From assembly GCA_965216585.1 (NCBI GenBank), contig CBDCGC010000002.1:372001-436000 (forward strand): 64,000 nucleotides of DNA, in the 5' to 3' direction. The position numbers were made by a program, and so were the translations under genes. The notes below the pieces were generated by a model, which was not told where the DNA came from, made no database searches, and saw only the letters and a program-made list of their open reading frames with translations. How positions within the stretch are numbered: position 1 is the first letter of the stretch; every line of letters starts with the position of its first letter. Positions 53,156-61,497 of this stretch are shown one piece after another. The DNA comes from CADEER01 sp965216585 (GTDB taxonomy: Bacteria > Desulfobacterota > Binatia > HRBIN30 > CADEER01).

Positions 53156-53760
53156 TCGGCGCTCGCCAGGCCGGCCACGCGAACGCCCGCGGGAGTATCG
53201 GCGTGGGCCGGATCGTGCCAGGCGAAGGTCTCCGTGGCGCGGGCGATGCGATCGATGGACTGCCGTTGCGACGGGAAGAAGCGACGCAGAGTACGGCGTT
53301 TGCCGGGACTTGGGATCGCCAGGTCGCAGCTTTCCAGGCCCATGGCGAAGGTCAGGGTAGGGGCGTTGGCGAAAACCCGCACCGACACTTGGTGAACCGC
53401 GGCGTGGTGGGGATGTCCGTATTCACCTTTGCGGTTGTGGGTCACCACCAGATCGGGGCGTAGGCCGAGATCGCGCAGACCTCGTTCTGCGCCTCCGGCA
53501 TCAATTGAAGATCGCCCTCGCCTCCAGTCTTTCTCGTCGTCGCCGTAGCCGAGAAAGTGGAGGTGCTCCGGCGACGTGCCGAGATGTTCCTGCCAGGCGC
53601 GCGCTTCGGCACCACGCCGCGATGCTGCGGTGTTGGTCAGGTAGACGACGTGCCAGCGTAGATCGCCGAGGCGGCGCTGCAGCGCGCCGGCAAAGATGGC
53701 GTCGTCGTCCGGGTGGGCGACGAAGAGCAGGGCCCTGTGCCTGGCGGTGTCGTGTCCCAG
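53149..53760 (-). CDS. PIG-L family deacetylase without a standard start codon
   Basis: About 203 residues of a LmbE/PIG-L N-acetylglucosamine deacetylase-like protein, with the metal motif LLFVAHPDDDAIFAG at the N-terminus and HPHH downstream (YGHPHHAAVHQV). No ATG, GTG or TTG occurs in frame between the upstream stop (TAG, 53779-53781) and the conserved region; the first is a GTG at 53448, inside the domain. The likeliest start is CTG at 53760, with GAGGTGA just upstream. Notably the frame is continuous with the acyl-CoA dehydrogenase stop, so readthrough or a miscalled base could join them. Function probably hydrolysis of an N-acetyl sugar or amide. Confidence 0.7.
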   Translation of the reverse strand: MGHDTARHRALLFVAHPDDDAIFAGALQRRLGDLRWHVVYLTNTAASRRGAEARAWQEHLGTSPEHLHFLGYGDDEKDWRRGRSSIDAGGAERGLRDLGLRPDLVVTHNRKGEYGHPHHAAVHQVSVRVFANAPTLTFAMGLESCDLAIPSPGKRRTLRRFFPSQRQSIDRIARATETFAWHDPAHADTPAGVRVAGLASADQ

Positions 53761-53778
53761 CGTCTCACCTCGCAGTGA

Positions 53779-54984
53779 CTACATGTACTTCTTCAGCTCG
53801 AGACGGGCGATCTGGTTTTTGTGAACTTCATCCGGTCCGTCGGCCAGGCGCAGGGTGCGCACGCCCGACCACATGCGCGCCAGCGGAAAATCCTGGCTCA
53901 CGCCGGCGCCACCGTGCGCCTGGATGGCGTCGTCGATGATCCGCAGCGCCATGTTCGGTGCCGAGACCTTGATCATGGCGATTTCCGCGCGCGCGACCTT
54001 GTTGCCAACGGTATCCATCATGTACGCCGCCTTCAGTGTCAACAGTCGGCACTGCTCGATTTCGATGCGCGCATCGGCGATTTTCTGCTGCCAGACATTG
54101 TGGCGGGCGATGGTCTTGCCGAAAGCCTCGCGCGACAAGAGGCGCTTGCACATCAGCTCGAGCGCTCGCTCGGCCAGTCCGATGGTGCGCATGCAGTGGT
54201 GGATGCGGCCGGGACCGAGTCGGCCCTGGGCGATTTCGAAGCCGCGTCCTTCGCCGAGCAGCATGCTGGAGGCGGGGACGCGAACGTCGTCGAAGATCAC
54301 TTCGCCGTGACCGTGTGGCGCGTCGTCGTATCCGAAGACATTGAGCATTCGTTCGATGGTGACGCCGGGAGCGTCGGTGGGGACGAGGATCATCGACTGC
54401 TGGCGGTAGCGATCCTCGTTGTCGGGGTCGGTCTTGCCCATGACGATCATGACCTTGCAGCGCGGATCGCCGGCACCCGAAGTCCACCACTTGCGACCGT
54501 TGATCACGTAGGCGTCGCCGTCGCGGCGAATATCGGCCTGGATGTTGGTGGCGTCGGAGGAGGCGACGGCCGGCTCGGTCATGGCGAAGGCCGAGCGGAT
54601 TTCGCCATTGAGCAACGGCGTCAACCATTCCTCTTTCTGTTCGTCCGAGCCGTAGCGGTCGAGCACTTCCATGTTGCCGGTGTCCGGTGCCGAGCAGTTG
54701 CACACTTCGGAGGCCATACCGCTGCGTCCCATGATCTCGGCGAGCGGCGCGTATTCCAGATTGTTCAGGCCGGCGCCGTGCTCGCTGTGCGGCAAGAAGA
54801 GATTCCACAGCCCGGCGGCGCGAGCCTTGGGCTTGAGCTCTTCGACGATGCGTGTCGGTTGCCAGCGATCGCCCTCGGCGATCTCCGCCCCAAAGCGCTC
54901 TTCGTTCGGATAGATATGCTCCTCCATGAAGTCGTTGAGGCGCTGTTGGTATTCCTTGACCTTGTCGCTGTAGTCGAAGTGCAT
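53779..54984 (-). CDS. Acyl-CoA dehydrogenase
   Basis: FAD-dependent oxidation of acyl-CoA to trans-2-enoyl-CoA. 401 residues, with signatures AFAMTEPAVASSDATNI, INGRKWWTSGAGDP, GPGRIHHCMRTIG and the C-terminal HGGAGVSQDFPLARMWSGVRTLRLADG. The long-chain FadE-like architecture and the VCNCSAPDTGN stretch fit the bacterial ACAD10/11-like group. ATG at 54984 has GGGGGAG six bases upstream. It follows the quinone reductase by 44 bp. The catalytic base cannot be fixed from sequence alone. Confidence 0.93.
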   Translation of the reverse strand: MHFDYSDKVKEYQQRLNDFMEEHIYPNEERFGAEIAEGDRWQPTRIVEELKPKARAAGLWNLFLPHSEHGAGLNNLEYAPLAEIMGRSGMASEVCNCSAPDTGNMEVLDRYGSDEQKEEWLTPLLNGEIRSAFAMTEPAVASSDATNIQADIRRDGDAYVINGRKWWTSGAGDPRCKVMIVMGKTDPDNEDRYRQQSMILVPTDAPGVTIERMLNVFGYDDAPHGHGEVIFDDVRVPASSMLLGEGRGFEIAQGRLGPGRIHHCMRTIGLAERALELMCKRLLSREAFGKTIARHNVWQQKIADARIEIEQCRLLTLKAAYMMDTVGNKVARAEIAMIKVSAPNMALRIIDDAIQAHGGAGVSQDFPLARMWSGVRTLRLADGPDEVHKNQIARLELKKYM

Positions 54985-55028
54985 TGAATCTCCCCCGTTT
55001 CGAGAAGTGGTGGGCTGTACGACACGCG

Positions 55029-56000
55029 TCACGGTGTGATGACGACTTTCCCTTTCACTTTGCGATCGGCGATCTCGTTGAGCGCAGCGGCGGCATCCTC
55101 GAGAGCGAAGGTGCCGGAGACGCGCGGCTTGATCTTGCCGGCCTGGTACCACTGCATCAGTTCGCGCACGTGGGCGAGATGGCGGGCCGGGTCGCGCATG
55201 ACGAAGGCGCCCCAGAACACCCCCACGATCTGGCAACCTTTGAGCAGCACCAGGTTGAGCGGTGGCGTCGGTATGCCGGCAGTGAAACCGATGACGAGAA
55301 AGCGACCTTGCCAATTGGTTGCGCGCAACGCTGCTTCGGCGTAGTCGCCGCCGACCGGATCGTAGACGACGTCGGCTCCCTGACCACCGGTCAACTCCTT
55401 GGTGCGTTGTTTCAGGTCTTCCGTCGAATAGTTGATGACCTCATCGGCGCCGTGTTCTTTGCAGACCTCGAGCTTGTCGTCGGTCGAGGCGGCGGCGATG
55501 ACGCGGGCACCCATGACCTTGCCGAGCTCGACGGCCGCCAAGCCGACACCGCCGGCGGCGCCGAGCACGAGGAGGTTTTCGCCTGCCGCGAGCTCGGCCC
55601 GATCTTTGAGCGCGTAGTGGGAGGTGCCGTAGGTGAAGAGCGTTGCAGCGGCGGTCGGAAAGTCCATCTCGTCGGGTATGGGGACGGCGGACTTGGCGTC
55701 GATGGCGATTCTCTCTGCAAAGGCGCCGACCCCGGTCGAAGCGAGGATGCGATCGCCCGCCTTGACGTTGTCGACCCCGTCGCCGACGGCGGCGATGGTG
55801 CCGGAGATCTCACCACCGGGAGTGAAAGGCAACGGCGGTTTGAACTGGTACTTGTTCTGGATGATCAGAACGTCGGGAAAATTGACGCCGGCGGCGGCGA
55901 CGTCGACGACGACCTGACCGGGCCCGGGCTCCGGGTCGGCGACGTTCTCGACGACGAGAGATTCCGGCGGACCAAATTCTTTGCAGACGACGGCTCGCAT
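55029..56000 (-). CDS. NADPH:quinone oxidoreductase family zinc-free MDR
   Basis: 323 residues, medium-chain dehydrogenase/reductase without zinc ligands (the GHE motif is replaced by FTPGGEISG). Nucleotide-binding LVLGAAGGVGLAAVELGK and YDPVGGDYAE are typical of the QOR family. It probably reduces quinones or alpha,beta-unsaturated carbonyl compounds with NADPH. GGAGG precedes the ATG; the gap to the peroxiredoxin gene upstream is 12 bp, so these form one operon. Confidence 0.92.
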   Translation of the reverse strand: MRAVVCKEFGPPESLVVENVADPEPGPGQVVVDVAAAGVNFPDVLIIQNKYQFKPPLPFTPGGEISGTIAAVGDGVDNVKAGDRILASTGVGAFAERIAIDAKSAVPIPDEMDFPTAAATLFTYGTSHYALKDRAELAAGENLLVLGAAGGVGLAAVELGKVMGARVIAAASTDDKLEVCKEHGADEVINYSTEDLKQRTKELTGGQGADVVYDPVGGDYAEAALRATNWQGRFLVIGFTAGIPTPPLNLVLLKGCQIVGVFWGAFVMRDPARHLAHVRELMQWYQAGKIKPRVSGTFALEDAAAALNEIADRKVKGKVVITP

Positions 56001-56012
56001 CGTACCTCCGCG

Positions 56013-56465
56013 TTACAGGTCGACGCCGGCCAGGGCGTCGCGGATGTCAGTGGCACTCTGGTGAAAGAGCGGGAAGCGGGAATCGGACCAGCGGACGGTG
56101 CCGTTGGCGCCGACGAGGACCAGGGCGCGTTTCGTCGAACCGAGGAGTCCGACCGCGCCGTACTCTTTGCAGACGCTGGCATCGGTGTCGGAGGCGACGG
56201 GGAAGGGGAGGTCGTACTTGCCGGCAAACGCTTGGTGCGATTCGAGCGATTGCGGGTTGATTGCGATGACGTTGATGTCGAGGTCGGCGAAGATGTCGAG
56301 GTTGTCGCGGTAGTTGCACAATTGCTTGGTGCACACCGGCGTGTCGTCGCCGGGATAGAAAACGAGGAGCACCGGTCCCTTCTCGAGCTCCTTGGCGAGC
56401 GAGATCTCACCGCGCGTCGACGGCAGCGTAAAGGCCGGCGCTTTGGCGCCTACATCAATCGTCAT
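56013..56465 (-). CDS. bcp: Peroxiredoxin, BCP/PrxQ type
   Basis: 150 residues. Reduces hydroperoxides with thioredoxin. The peroxidatic Cys is in DDTPVCTKQLC, followed five residues later by the resolving Cys (C-x4-C), which defines the PrxQ/BCP group. It begins an operon with quinone reductase, acyl-CoA dehydrogenase and PIG-L. GGAG lies upstream of the ATG. Peroxides from acyl-CoA oxidation would be a natural substrate, but that is inference. Confidence 0.93.
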   Translation of the reverse strand: MTIDVGAKAPAFTLPSTRGEISLAKELEKGPVLLVFYPGDDTPVCTKQLCNYRDNLDIFADLDINVIAINPQSLESHQAFAGKYDLPFPVASDTDASVCKEYGAVGLLGSTKRALVLVGANGTVRWSDSRFPLFHQSATDIRDALAGVDL

Positions 56466-56633
56466 CGTCGTTTCTCCACCGTACTTTCGTTCCTACCATC
56501 GTAGAAGGTTCTATCGCCAATCCGAGGGCGGCGGTAGGGTACGCGCCATGGCGGCCTCGGTGACTGTGCATAGCGCGGCGTTGGTTGGAACGGGCGGCTT
56601 GCACTCGGCCGGCGAAACCGGAGAGTGGTTGCG

Positions 56634-57161
56634 GTGAGACTGTTCGTCGCCACCTTGCTGTCGCTTTGCTGCGCCTGCACAGCGCCTGGTTCGGTTGCCT
56701 GGCGCAGTGTTGGAGACAGTGTCGATCCGCCGCTGCGGGCGGTCAGCGGCCGCCAACTGCGCGAGTTGGTGCGCGGCGCCGACGCCGACGCGGTGCTGGT
56801 CAACGTCTGGGCGACGTGGTGCACTTCGTGCCGTGAGGAGTTGCCCGAGCTTCTGCGTTTGCGCCAGGACTATCGGCAGCGGGGCGTCGCCGTGGTCCTG
56901 CTGTCGGGCGACTTCGCCAGCGAGCGTGCGGCGGTGCTGGCGGCGCTGCGCGAGCACGGTGTCGACTTCGCCACCTACATCAAGACCGGCAAGGACATGG
57001 AGCTCATCGAAGAGCTCCAACCTGAGTGGTCGGGCGCCTTGCCGGCATCGTTCGTCTTCGCCCGCGGCGGGCGCATGGTCGAGTGGTGGGAGGGCGCCGC
57101 CGACTACGCGCGCTTCGCCGCAGCGCTCGAGCGCAGCCTGGCGGTGGACGGCGGCCGATGA
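56634..57161 (+). CDS. TlpA-like thioredoxin-fold lipoprotein
   Basis: 175 residues. Signal peptide (RLFVATLLSLCCAC) with a probable lipidated Cys, then a thioredoxin-like domain with WATWCTSCREE (CxxC). Likely acts in the periplasm on disulfides or c-type cytochrome maturation. GTG at 56634 is preferred since GGAGAG sits at proper spacing; GTG at 56625 is also in frame. Its stop overlaps the next gene's start (ATGA). Confidence 0.87.
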   Translation: MRLFVATLLSLCCACTAPGSVAWRSVGDSVDPPLRAVSGRQLRELVRGADADAVLVNVWATWCTSCREELPELLRLRQDYRQRGVAVVLLSGDFASERAAVLAALREHGVDFATYIKTGKDMELIEELQPEWSGALPASFVFARGGRMVEWWEGAADYARFAAALERSLAVDGGR

Positions 57162-57748
57162 GGGTGGTGTTGAGTGCGGCGCTGCTTCTCGCACTGAGCG
57201 GGCCAGCGGCGGCGCTCGAGTTGGCTGAGCGACTGCCGGGCACGGATCTGGCGCTGCCACTGCTCGACGGCAGTGACGTCAAGCTCGCCGACGTGCGCGG
57301 CGAGCGCGGTACCTTGGTGTTGTTCATCTGCGTCCACTGCCCGTGGGTGCGAGCCTGGGGCAGCCGCATCGCCGCGGTCGGTGCGGCGGCCCAGCAGGCG
57401 GGCATCGGTGTTCTCGCGGTGAACTCCAACGATCCGCGGCGCATGCGCCAGGACGGTGTGGGTGGGATGCGCAAGCAAGCGGCGGAGCTCGGTTTTTCCT
57501 TTGGCTACGCCGTCGATGCGGGGTCGAGGTTGGCGCGTGTCTTTGCCGCCAAGCGAACGCCGGAAGCCTTCCTTTTCGACGCCGGCGATCGCTTGGTCTA
57601 TCGCGGCACCATCGACGACAACGCCCACGATGCCGGCGACGTCGAGCAGCACTTCCTGCGCGATGCCGTTCGCGCCGTGGCGGCCGGCCGGCCGCCGATG
57701 CCGAGCGAGACCAAGGCGCTGGGTTGCACGTTGAAGCTCTACGAGTAG
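57158..57748 (+). CDS. Exported thioredoxin/AhpC-TSA-like redox protein
   Basis: 196 residues. Signal peptide (RVVLSAALLLALSGPAAALE), then a peroxiredoxin/TlpA-like fold with FICVHCPWVRAW, where the usual CxxC is CVHC. The late block RTPEAFLFDAGDRLVYRG is the cis-Pro region, and ALGCTLKL closes the protein. Related proteins are annotated as thioredoxin-family or redoxin proteins. ATG at 57158 overlaps the previous stop, so the two exported redox proteins are made together. Confidence 0.86.
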   Translation: MRVVLSAALLLALSGPAAALELAERLPGTDLALPLLDGSDVKLADVRGERGTLVLFICVHCPWVRAWGSRIAAVGAAAQQAGIGVLAVNSNDPRRMRQDGVGGMRKQAAELGFSFGYAVDAGSRLARVFAAKRTPEAFLFDAGDRLVYRGTIDDNAHDAGDVEQHFLRDAVRAVAAGRPPMPSETKALGCTLKLYE

Positions 57749-57835
57749 TACTGCGACCATCGCCTTCCTTCGCTATCCCTCGCTCGGAGGCGAGTTGCTA
57801 AGATCGAAAAAGTGTAGTGGAAGTGGGATGAATAG

Positions 57836-57970
57836 ATGACGATGTGGAAAGAGAAAGCGCAGGGCGAGTTGGCCGAGGATTGGTCGCGCGCGATGGACCT
57901 CCTCGAAAAACAGAGGAACTTGCGCTACCGGGGCAAGGTCGAGGAGAGGCCGAATGGCGCACTCCGTTGA
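57836..57970 (+). CDS. Small hypothetical protein (44 aa)
   Basis: A 44-residue frame (MTMWKEKAQGELAED...), charged and helical, no motif. It ends inside the next gene, overlapping its start by 17 bp, and the ribosome site AGGAGAGG for that gene lies within its last codons, a layout typical of translational coupling. The gene's own ribosome site is weak (GGGAT). It may be real or a leader peptide. Confidence 0.45.
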   Translation: MTMWKEKAQGELAEDWSRAMDLLEKQRNLRYRGKVEERPNGALR

Positions 57971-58541
57971 AGACCTCCAGCGCATCGGCGTCAAGTTCTT
58001 TCTCGCCGGTGACGCGCCGGACCCGAGCGCGGTGGTGGCGGCGTTCCACCGCTGGATCCGGGCGCAGTCGGTCGAGGGGTTGCTGATTGACGTTGGCGAC
58101 TACGCGCATGTTCCGGAGGGGCCGGGTGTCATCTTGGTGGCGCACGAGGGGACGTACGCTCTCGATCTCGGCGGTGGCCGACCGGGCGTGTTGTACTACC
58201 GCAAGCAGCCGCTGAACGGCGACCTGGAGCAGCGCCTGAGCAGTGTCGCGAGCGCCGCGTTGCGCGCTGCTCAGTTGCTCGCCGCTGATGGCGAGCTTGG
58301 ATCGGCTGCAGGAATCGCCGGCGACGCCCTGCAGGTGTTTGCCAACGATCGATTGCTGGCGCCCAACGATGCCGCGACGGAAGCGGCGTTTGCGCCGTCG
58401 TTCGACCGTTTTCTCGACAAGCTCTTCGACGGTTCGCCGCGCCAGATTCGCCGCGACGCGGATCCGAAGGTGCGCTTCAACATGGAGGTCGAGGCAGAGC
58501 GCGGCGCCGATGCGGAGACGCTCTTGCGCCGACTCGCCTGA
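57954..58541 (+). CDS. Hypothetical protein
   Basis: 195 residues, cytoplasmic, no recognised family. Visible features are an N-terminal alpha/beta part with VEGLLIDVGDYAHVPEGPGVILVAHEGTY, a Gly-rich turn and an Ala-rich helical part. ATG follows a strong AGGAGAGG. It lies upstream of, and close to, the DUF2959-like lipoprotein (50 bp). Confidence 0.75.
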   Translation: MAHSVEDLQRIGVKFFLAGDAPDPSAVVAAFHRWIRAQSVEGLLIDVGDYAHVPEGPGVILVAHEGTYALDLGGGRPGVLYYRKQPLNGDLEQRLSSVASAALRAAQLLAADGELGSAAGIAGDALQVFANDRLLAPNDAATEAAFAPSFDRFLDKLFDGSPRQIRRDADPKVRFNMEVEAERGADAETLLRRLA

Positions 58542-58590
58542 TCCGCAGATCAACCGGCAGGCAAGCGAAAATGAAAAGAGGAGATGCGTG

Positions 58591-59247
58591 GTGAAGTACA
58601 GATCGTCGATGAGACTCGGGTACGTTGCCATTGGCGTTGCGGTCGTTGCGGGGTGTCAGACAGCGTACTACGCGGCGTTGGAGCAGGTAGGCTATCACAA
58701 GCGAGATCTTCTGGTGTCGAGAGTCGAGGCGGCGCGCGACAGCCAGGAGGAGGCGAAGGAGCAGTTCAAGTCGGCGTTGGAGCAGTTTTCTTCTGTCGTC
58801 AACTTTTCCGGCGGCGAGCTGGAGGCGAAGTACAATAAGTTGAGCGGCGAGCTCGACGCCAGCCGCGATCAGGCGGCGGCGGTGAAGAAGCGCATCGACG
58901 CCGTCGAGAACGTCGCCGAGGCGTTGTTCTCGGAGTGGGAGTCGGAGCTCGATCAGTACACCAACGACAAGCTGCGGCAGAAGAGTGCCCAGCAACTGCA
59001 GCGCACGCGCGATCACTACCGTCCGCTGATCACGGCGATGCGCCGCGCCGAGTCGAAGATGCAGCCGGTGCTGACGGCGTTCAATGATCAAGTTCTGTTT
59101 CTCAAGCACAACCTCAACGCCCAGGCGGTGGCATCCCTGAAAGGCGAGCTCGCCTCGGTGCAGACCGACATCGCCGAGCTGATCCGCGAGATGGAGTCGT
59201 CGATCGCCGAAGCGGATGAGTTCATCAAGACCATCGACGCCGGCTGA
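58591..59247 (+). CDS. DUF2959-like lipoprotein
   Basis: 218 residues. Signal sequence with a good lipobox (VVAGC), then an almost entirely helical, coiled-coil-rich mature domain containing ALEQVGYHKRDLLVSRVEAARDSQ. That opening is characteristic of DUF2959 proteins, whose function is unknown. The GTG at 58591 (or 58588) follows GAGGAG. It may be an outer-membrane-anchored spacer or scaffold. Confidence 0.83.
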   Translation: MKYRSSMRLGYVAIGVAVVAGCQTAYYAALEQVGYHKRDLLVSRVEAARDSQEEAKEQFKSALEQFSSVVNFSGGELEAKYNKLSGELDASRDQAAAVKKRIDAVENVAEALFSEWESELDQYTNDKLRQKSAQQLQRTRDHYRPLITAMRRAESKMQPVLTAFNDQVLFLKHNLNAQAVASLKGELASVQTDIAELIREMESSIAEADEFIKTIDAG

Positions 59248-59599
59248 TCCGCAGATCGCCACAGATGGGTGGCCTGAAGACTTTCGAACCACGGAGGCAC
59301 CGAGATCCACGGAGAAATGATTCTTGAACCACGGCAGAAGGTCTCTCAAACCACGGAGAGGCATCGAGCTTTACGTGTGTTTTTCCTCGGTGGATCTCAG
59401 CGAAGCCTCCGTGGTTGTGTTTTTCCTCGGTGGATCTCAGTGATTCGGGGTGTCGGCAGCGGCTCACCGGCGATTCGCCCTCCCGGTTTCGGTGCTTCCT
59501 TCGCTCCTTTTCCGCGGATCTCAGTGTAATGCGGATCGTTGACGGAAGCGCGCAAAGGCAGGACGATCGCTGCTGCGGATCTGGCGAGGAGGAGAATCT
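59248..59599. repeat. Non-coding region with dispersed CACGGAG-type repeats
   Basis: No gene. A 25-bp direct repeat TGTGTTTTTCCTCGGTGGATC(TCAG) occurs at 59376-59400 and 59416-59440. Inverted relatives (CCACGGAGGC, ATCCACGGAGA) occur at 59288-59320 and 59350-59360. These look like decayed members of a dispersed intergenic repeat; it separates the DUF2959 gene from the dienelactone hydrolase gene. Confidence 0.75.
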
Positions 59600-60379
59600 G
59601 TGGCTCTGACGGATTTCGAGACGATCGACTTTTCATGGAACGGTGAAACGCGGACCGTCTACCAGAAAGGGAGCGGGCCGGCGGTCGTGGTCATGCACGA
59701 GATTCCCGGCATCACGCCGCCGGTGGCGGATTTTTCGCGGCGCGTCGCCGAGGCCGGATTCACGGTCTACATGCCGCATATGTTCGGTACGCCCGACAAG
59801 CCCCTGTCCATCCCCTACGCTCTCGGCCAGATGGCCCGCGCCTGTATCGCCAAGGAGTTTTCCGTGCTCGCCAAGAACCAGTCGAGCCCGATCACCGACT
59901 GGCTGCGGGCTTTGTGTCGCAAGGCTCACGAAGAGTGTGGCGGTCCGGGAGTCGGCGCCATCGGCATGTGTCTCACCGGCAACTTCGCGCTTGCCCTGAT
60001 GGTCGATGAATCCGTGATGGCCCCGGTGTTGAGCCAACCATCGCTGCCGTTCGGCGTCACCGCCGCACATCGAGCGGCCTTGCACGTTTCCGGTGACGAT
60101 CTGGAGGTGATCAAGCGACGGGCGGCTTCCGGCTGCGGCGTGCTCGGCATGCGATTTACCGCCGATCCGATGTGTCCCGGCGAGCGCTTCGCAACGCTGC
60201 GCCGCGAGCTCGGCGATGGATTCGAAGCGATCGAGATCGACTCCGGACCGGGCAACCCGCACGGACTGACTCGCCAGGCGCACTCCGTCGTCACCACCGA
60301 CCTCGTCGACGAGGATGGACACCCGACCCGCCAGGCACTCGACCGCGTCCTCGCGTTGTTCAGCGAGCGGTTGAAATGA
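59600..60379 (+). CDS. Dienelactone hydrolase family protein
   Basis: 259 residues, alpha/beta hydrolase of the dienelactone-hydrolase type. The nucleophile is a Cys in GMCLTGNFAL, as in chlorocatechol-pathway dienelactone hydrolases. VVMHEIPGITPP is the oxyanion strand, and the late His is in GNPHGLTR. GTG at 59600 has GAGGAG before it. No chlorocatechol-type neighbours are present, so the substrate may differ. Confidence 0.88.
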   Translation: MALTDFETIDFSWNGETRTVYQKGSGPAVVVMHEIPGITPPVADFSRRVAEAGFTVYMPHMFGTPDKPLSIPYALGQMARACIAKEFSVLAKNQSSPITDWLRALCRKAHEECGGPGVGAIGMCLTGNFALALMVDESVMAPVLSQPSLPFGVTAAHRAALHVSGDDLEVIKRRAASGCGVLGMRFTADPMCPGERFATLRRELGDGFEAIEIDSGPGNPHGLTRQAHSVVTTDLVDEDGHPTRQALDRVLALFSERLK

Positions 60380-60439
60380 TCTGCAGGGGCTGACTGCTCG
60401 TCGCTGTCCACGCCGTCAACCCGATCGCTCGCCGGCGCT

Positions 60440-61390
60440 TCAGGAGATGTGTTCCAACAAGTGGCGGTTGACGTCGGCCGGGGCGCGGTCGGTGATCCAG
60501 TGGTCGACGCCTTCGAGGATGACGAAGTCGTAGGGGGCGTCGACGAAACGGCCGGTTTTTTCCGCCGTGTCGCGGCAGATGGCGACGTCGCCGTCGCTCC
60601 ACAGGAAGAGTGTCGGCACGACAATCGGGCCGAGCGCGGGAAGGGCGAAGGAGCGGTCGGAGACGTTGGCCGTGTACCAATAGAGTGCGGCCCGCATGGC
60701 AGCCGGTTCCTCGAGAGCGCCGACGTACTCTGCCACTGCGTCGTCGTCGATGCCGGTGAAGAGGCTGCGCAAGAACGAGGCGTCGTTGTCCAGGAAGAGA
60801 TCGGCCGCCCCAGCGGCGGCGAACACGTCGAAGTAGCCGGATGCCTGGAACTGGCAGGAGTTTGGATCGGCGAGGTCTGCGTTGAAGGCGTCCGGGTGCG
60901 GAATCGACAGGATGGTCAAGGTGTCGACGCGATCGGGGGCGAGTCCGGCGACCCCCCAGGCGACACCGGCTCCCCAGTCGTGACCGACGAGGTGAAAGGT
61001 GTCGGCCTGGTAGGCGTCGGCGATGGCCAGGGTGTCCTGAATCATGAAGACAATGCTGTAGTCTTCGACGTCGGCCGGCCGCGCCCCGGGCGAGTAGCCG
61101 CGTTGGTCGGGCGCGATGGCGCGGTAGCCGGCACGCGCCAGGGCGGTGAGCTGATCGCGCCACTGGTAGGAGTTTTCCGGAAAGCCGTGCAGCAAGATCA
61201 CGGTTTGGCCACCGTCGGGGCCGGCGACGCGAAGGTCGAAGGTCAGATCGCCGGCGCTGACCTGTTCGCGGCGAATGCTGTCGTCGACAACGCCGCCGGT
61301 GCCATCGTCGTCTCCACATGCCAGGGCAATGGTTGCGGCGGCGAAGAACGCCACGGCCAGCGCGAAAGTCCGAGTGTTGGGTAGGCTCAT
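60440..61390 (-). CDS. Epoxide-hydrolase-like alpha/beta hydrolase lipoprotein
   Basis: 316 residues. Signal sequence ending in ALAC-GDDDG (possible lipidation), then an alpha/beta hydrolase with LLHGFPENSYQWRDQ (HGxP oxyanion motif) and GHDWGAGVAW, whose Asp nucleophile is that of epoxide hydrolases and haloalkane dehalogenases. The late His is in EGVDHWITDRAP. The exported location is uncommon for this family. Divergent from the TetR gene. Confidence 0.88.
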   Translation of the reverse strand: MSLPNTRTFALAVAFFAAATIALACGDDDGTGGVVDDSIRREQVSAGDLTFDLRVAGPDGGQTVILLHGFPENSYQWRDQLTALARAGYRAIAPDQRGYSPGARPADVEDYSIVFMIQDTLAIADAYQADTFHLVGHDWGAGVAWGVAGLAPDRVDTLTILSIPHPDAFNADLADPNSCQFQASGYFDVFAAAGAADLFLDNDASFLRSLFTGIDDDAVAEYVGALEEPAAMRAALYWYTANVSDRSFALPALGPIVVPTLFLWSDGDVAICRDTAEKTGRFVDAPYDFVILEGVDHWITDRAPADVNRHLLEHIS

Positions 61391-61449
61391 CCGGCGATCT
61401 TAGGGCGCGCAGCGCAGGCGAACAACGCCGAGGGGGTTGAGGTCGGAAG

Positions 61450-61493
61450 TTGACAGAGCCAGGTGGCTTGGGTAGAGAACCAACCAGTTGGTT
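61450..61493 (+). promoter_or_regulatory. TetR-gene promoter and operator palindrome
   Basis: TTGACA at 61450 with a weak -10 (TAGAGA) 17 bp later is followed directly by the perfect palindrome AACCAAC-CA-GTTGGTT at 61478-61493. The palindrome overlaps the likely start of transcription four bases upstream of the TetR ATG. It has the form of a TetR-family operator and suggests autoregulation of the TetR-VOC-GST operon. Confidence 0.65.
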
Positions 61494-61497
61494 ATTT

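Noticed and set aside
59415..59609. Short frames in the gap before the dienelactone hydrolase gene
   Set aside because: They arise from the CACGGAG-type repeats read in different frames.
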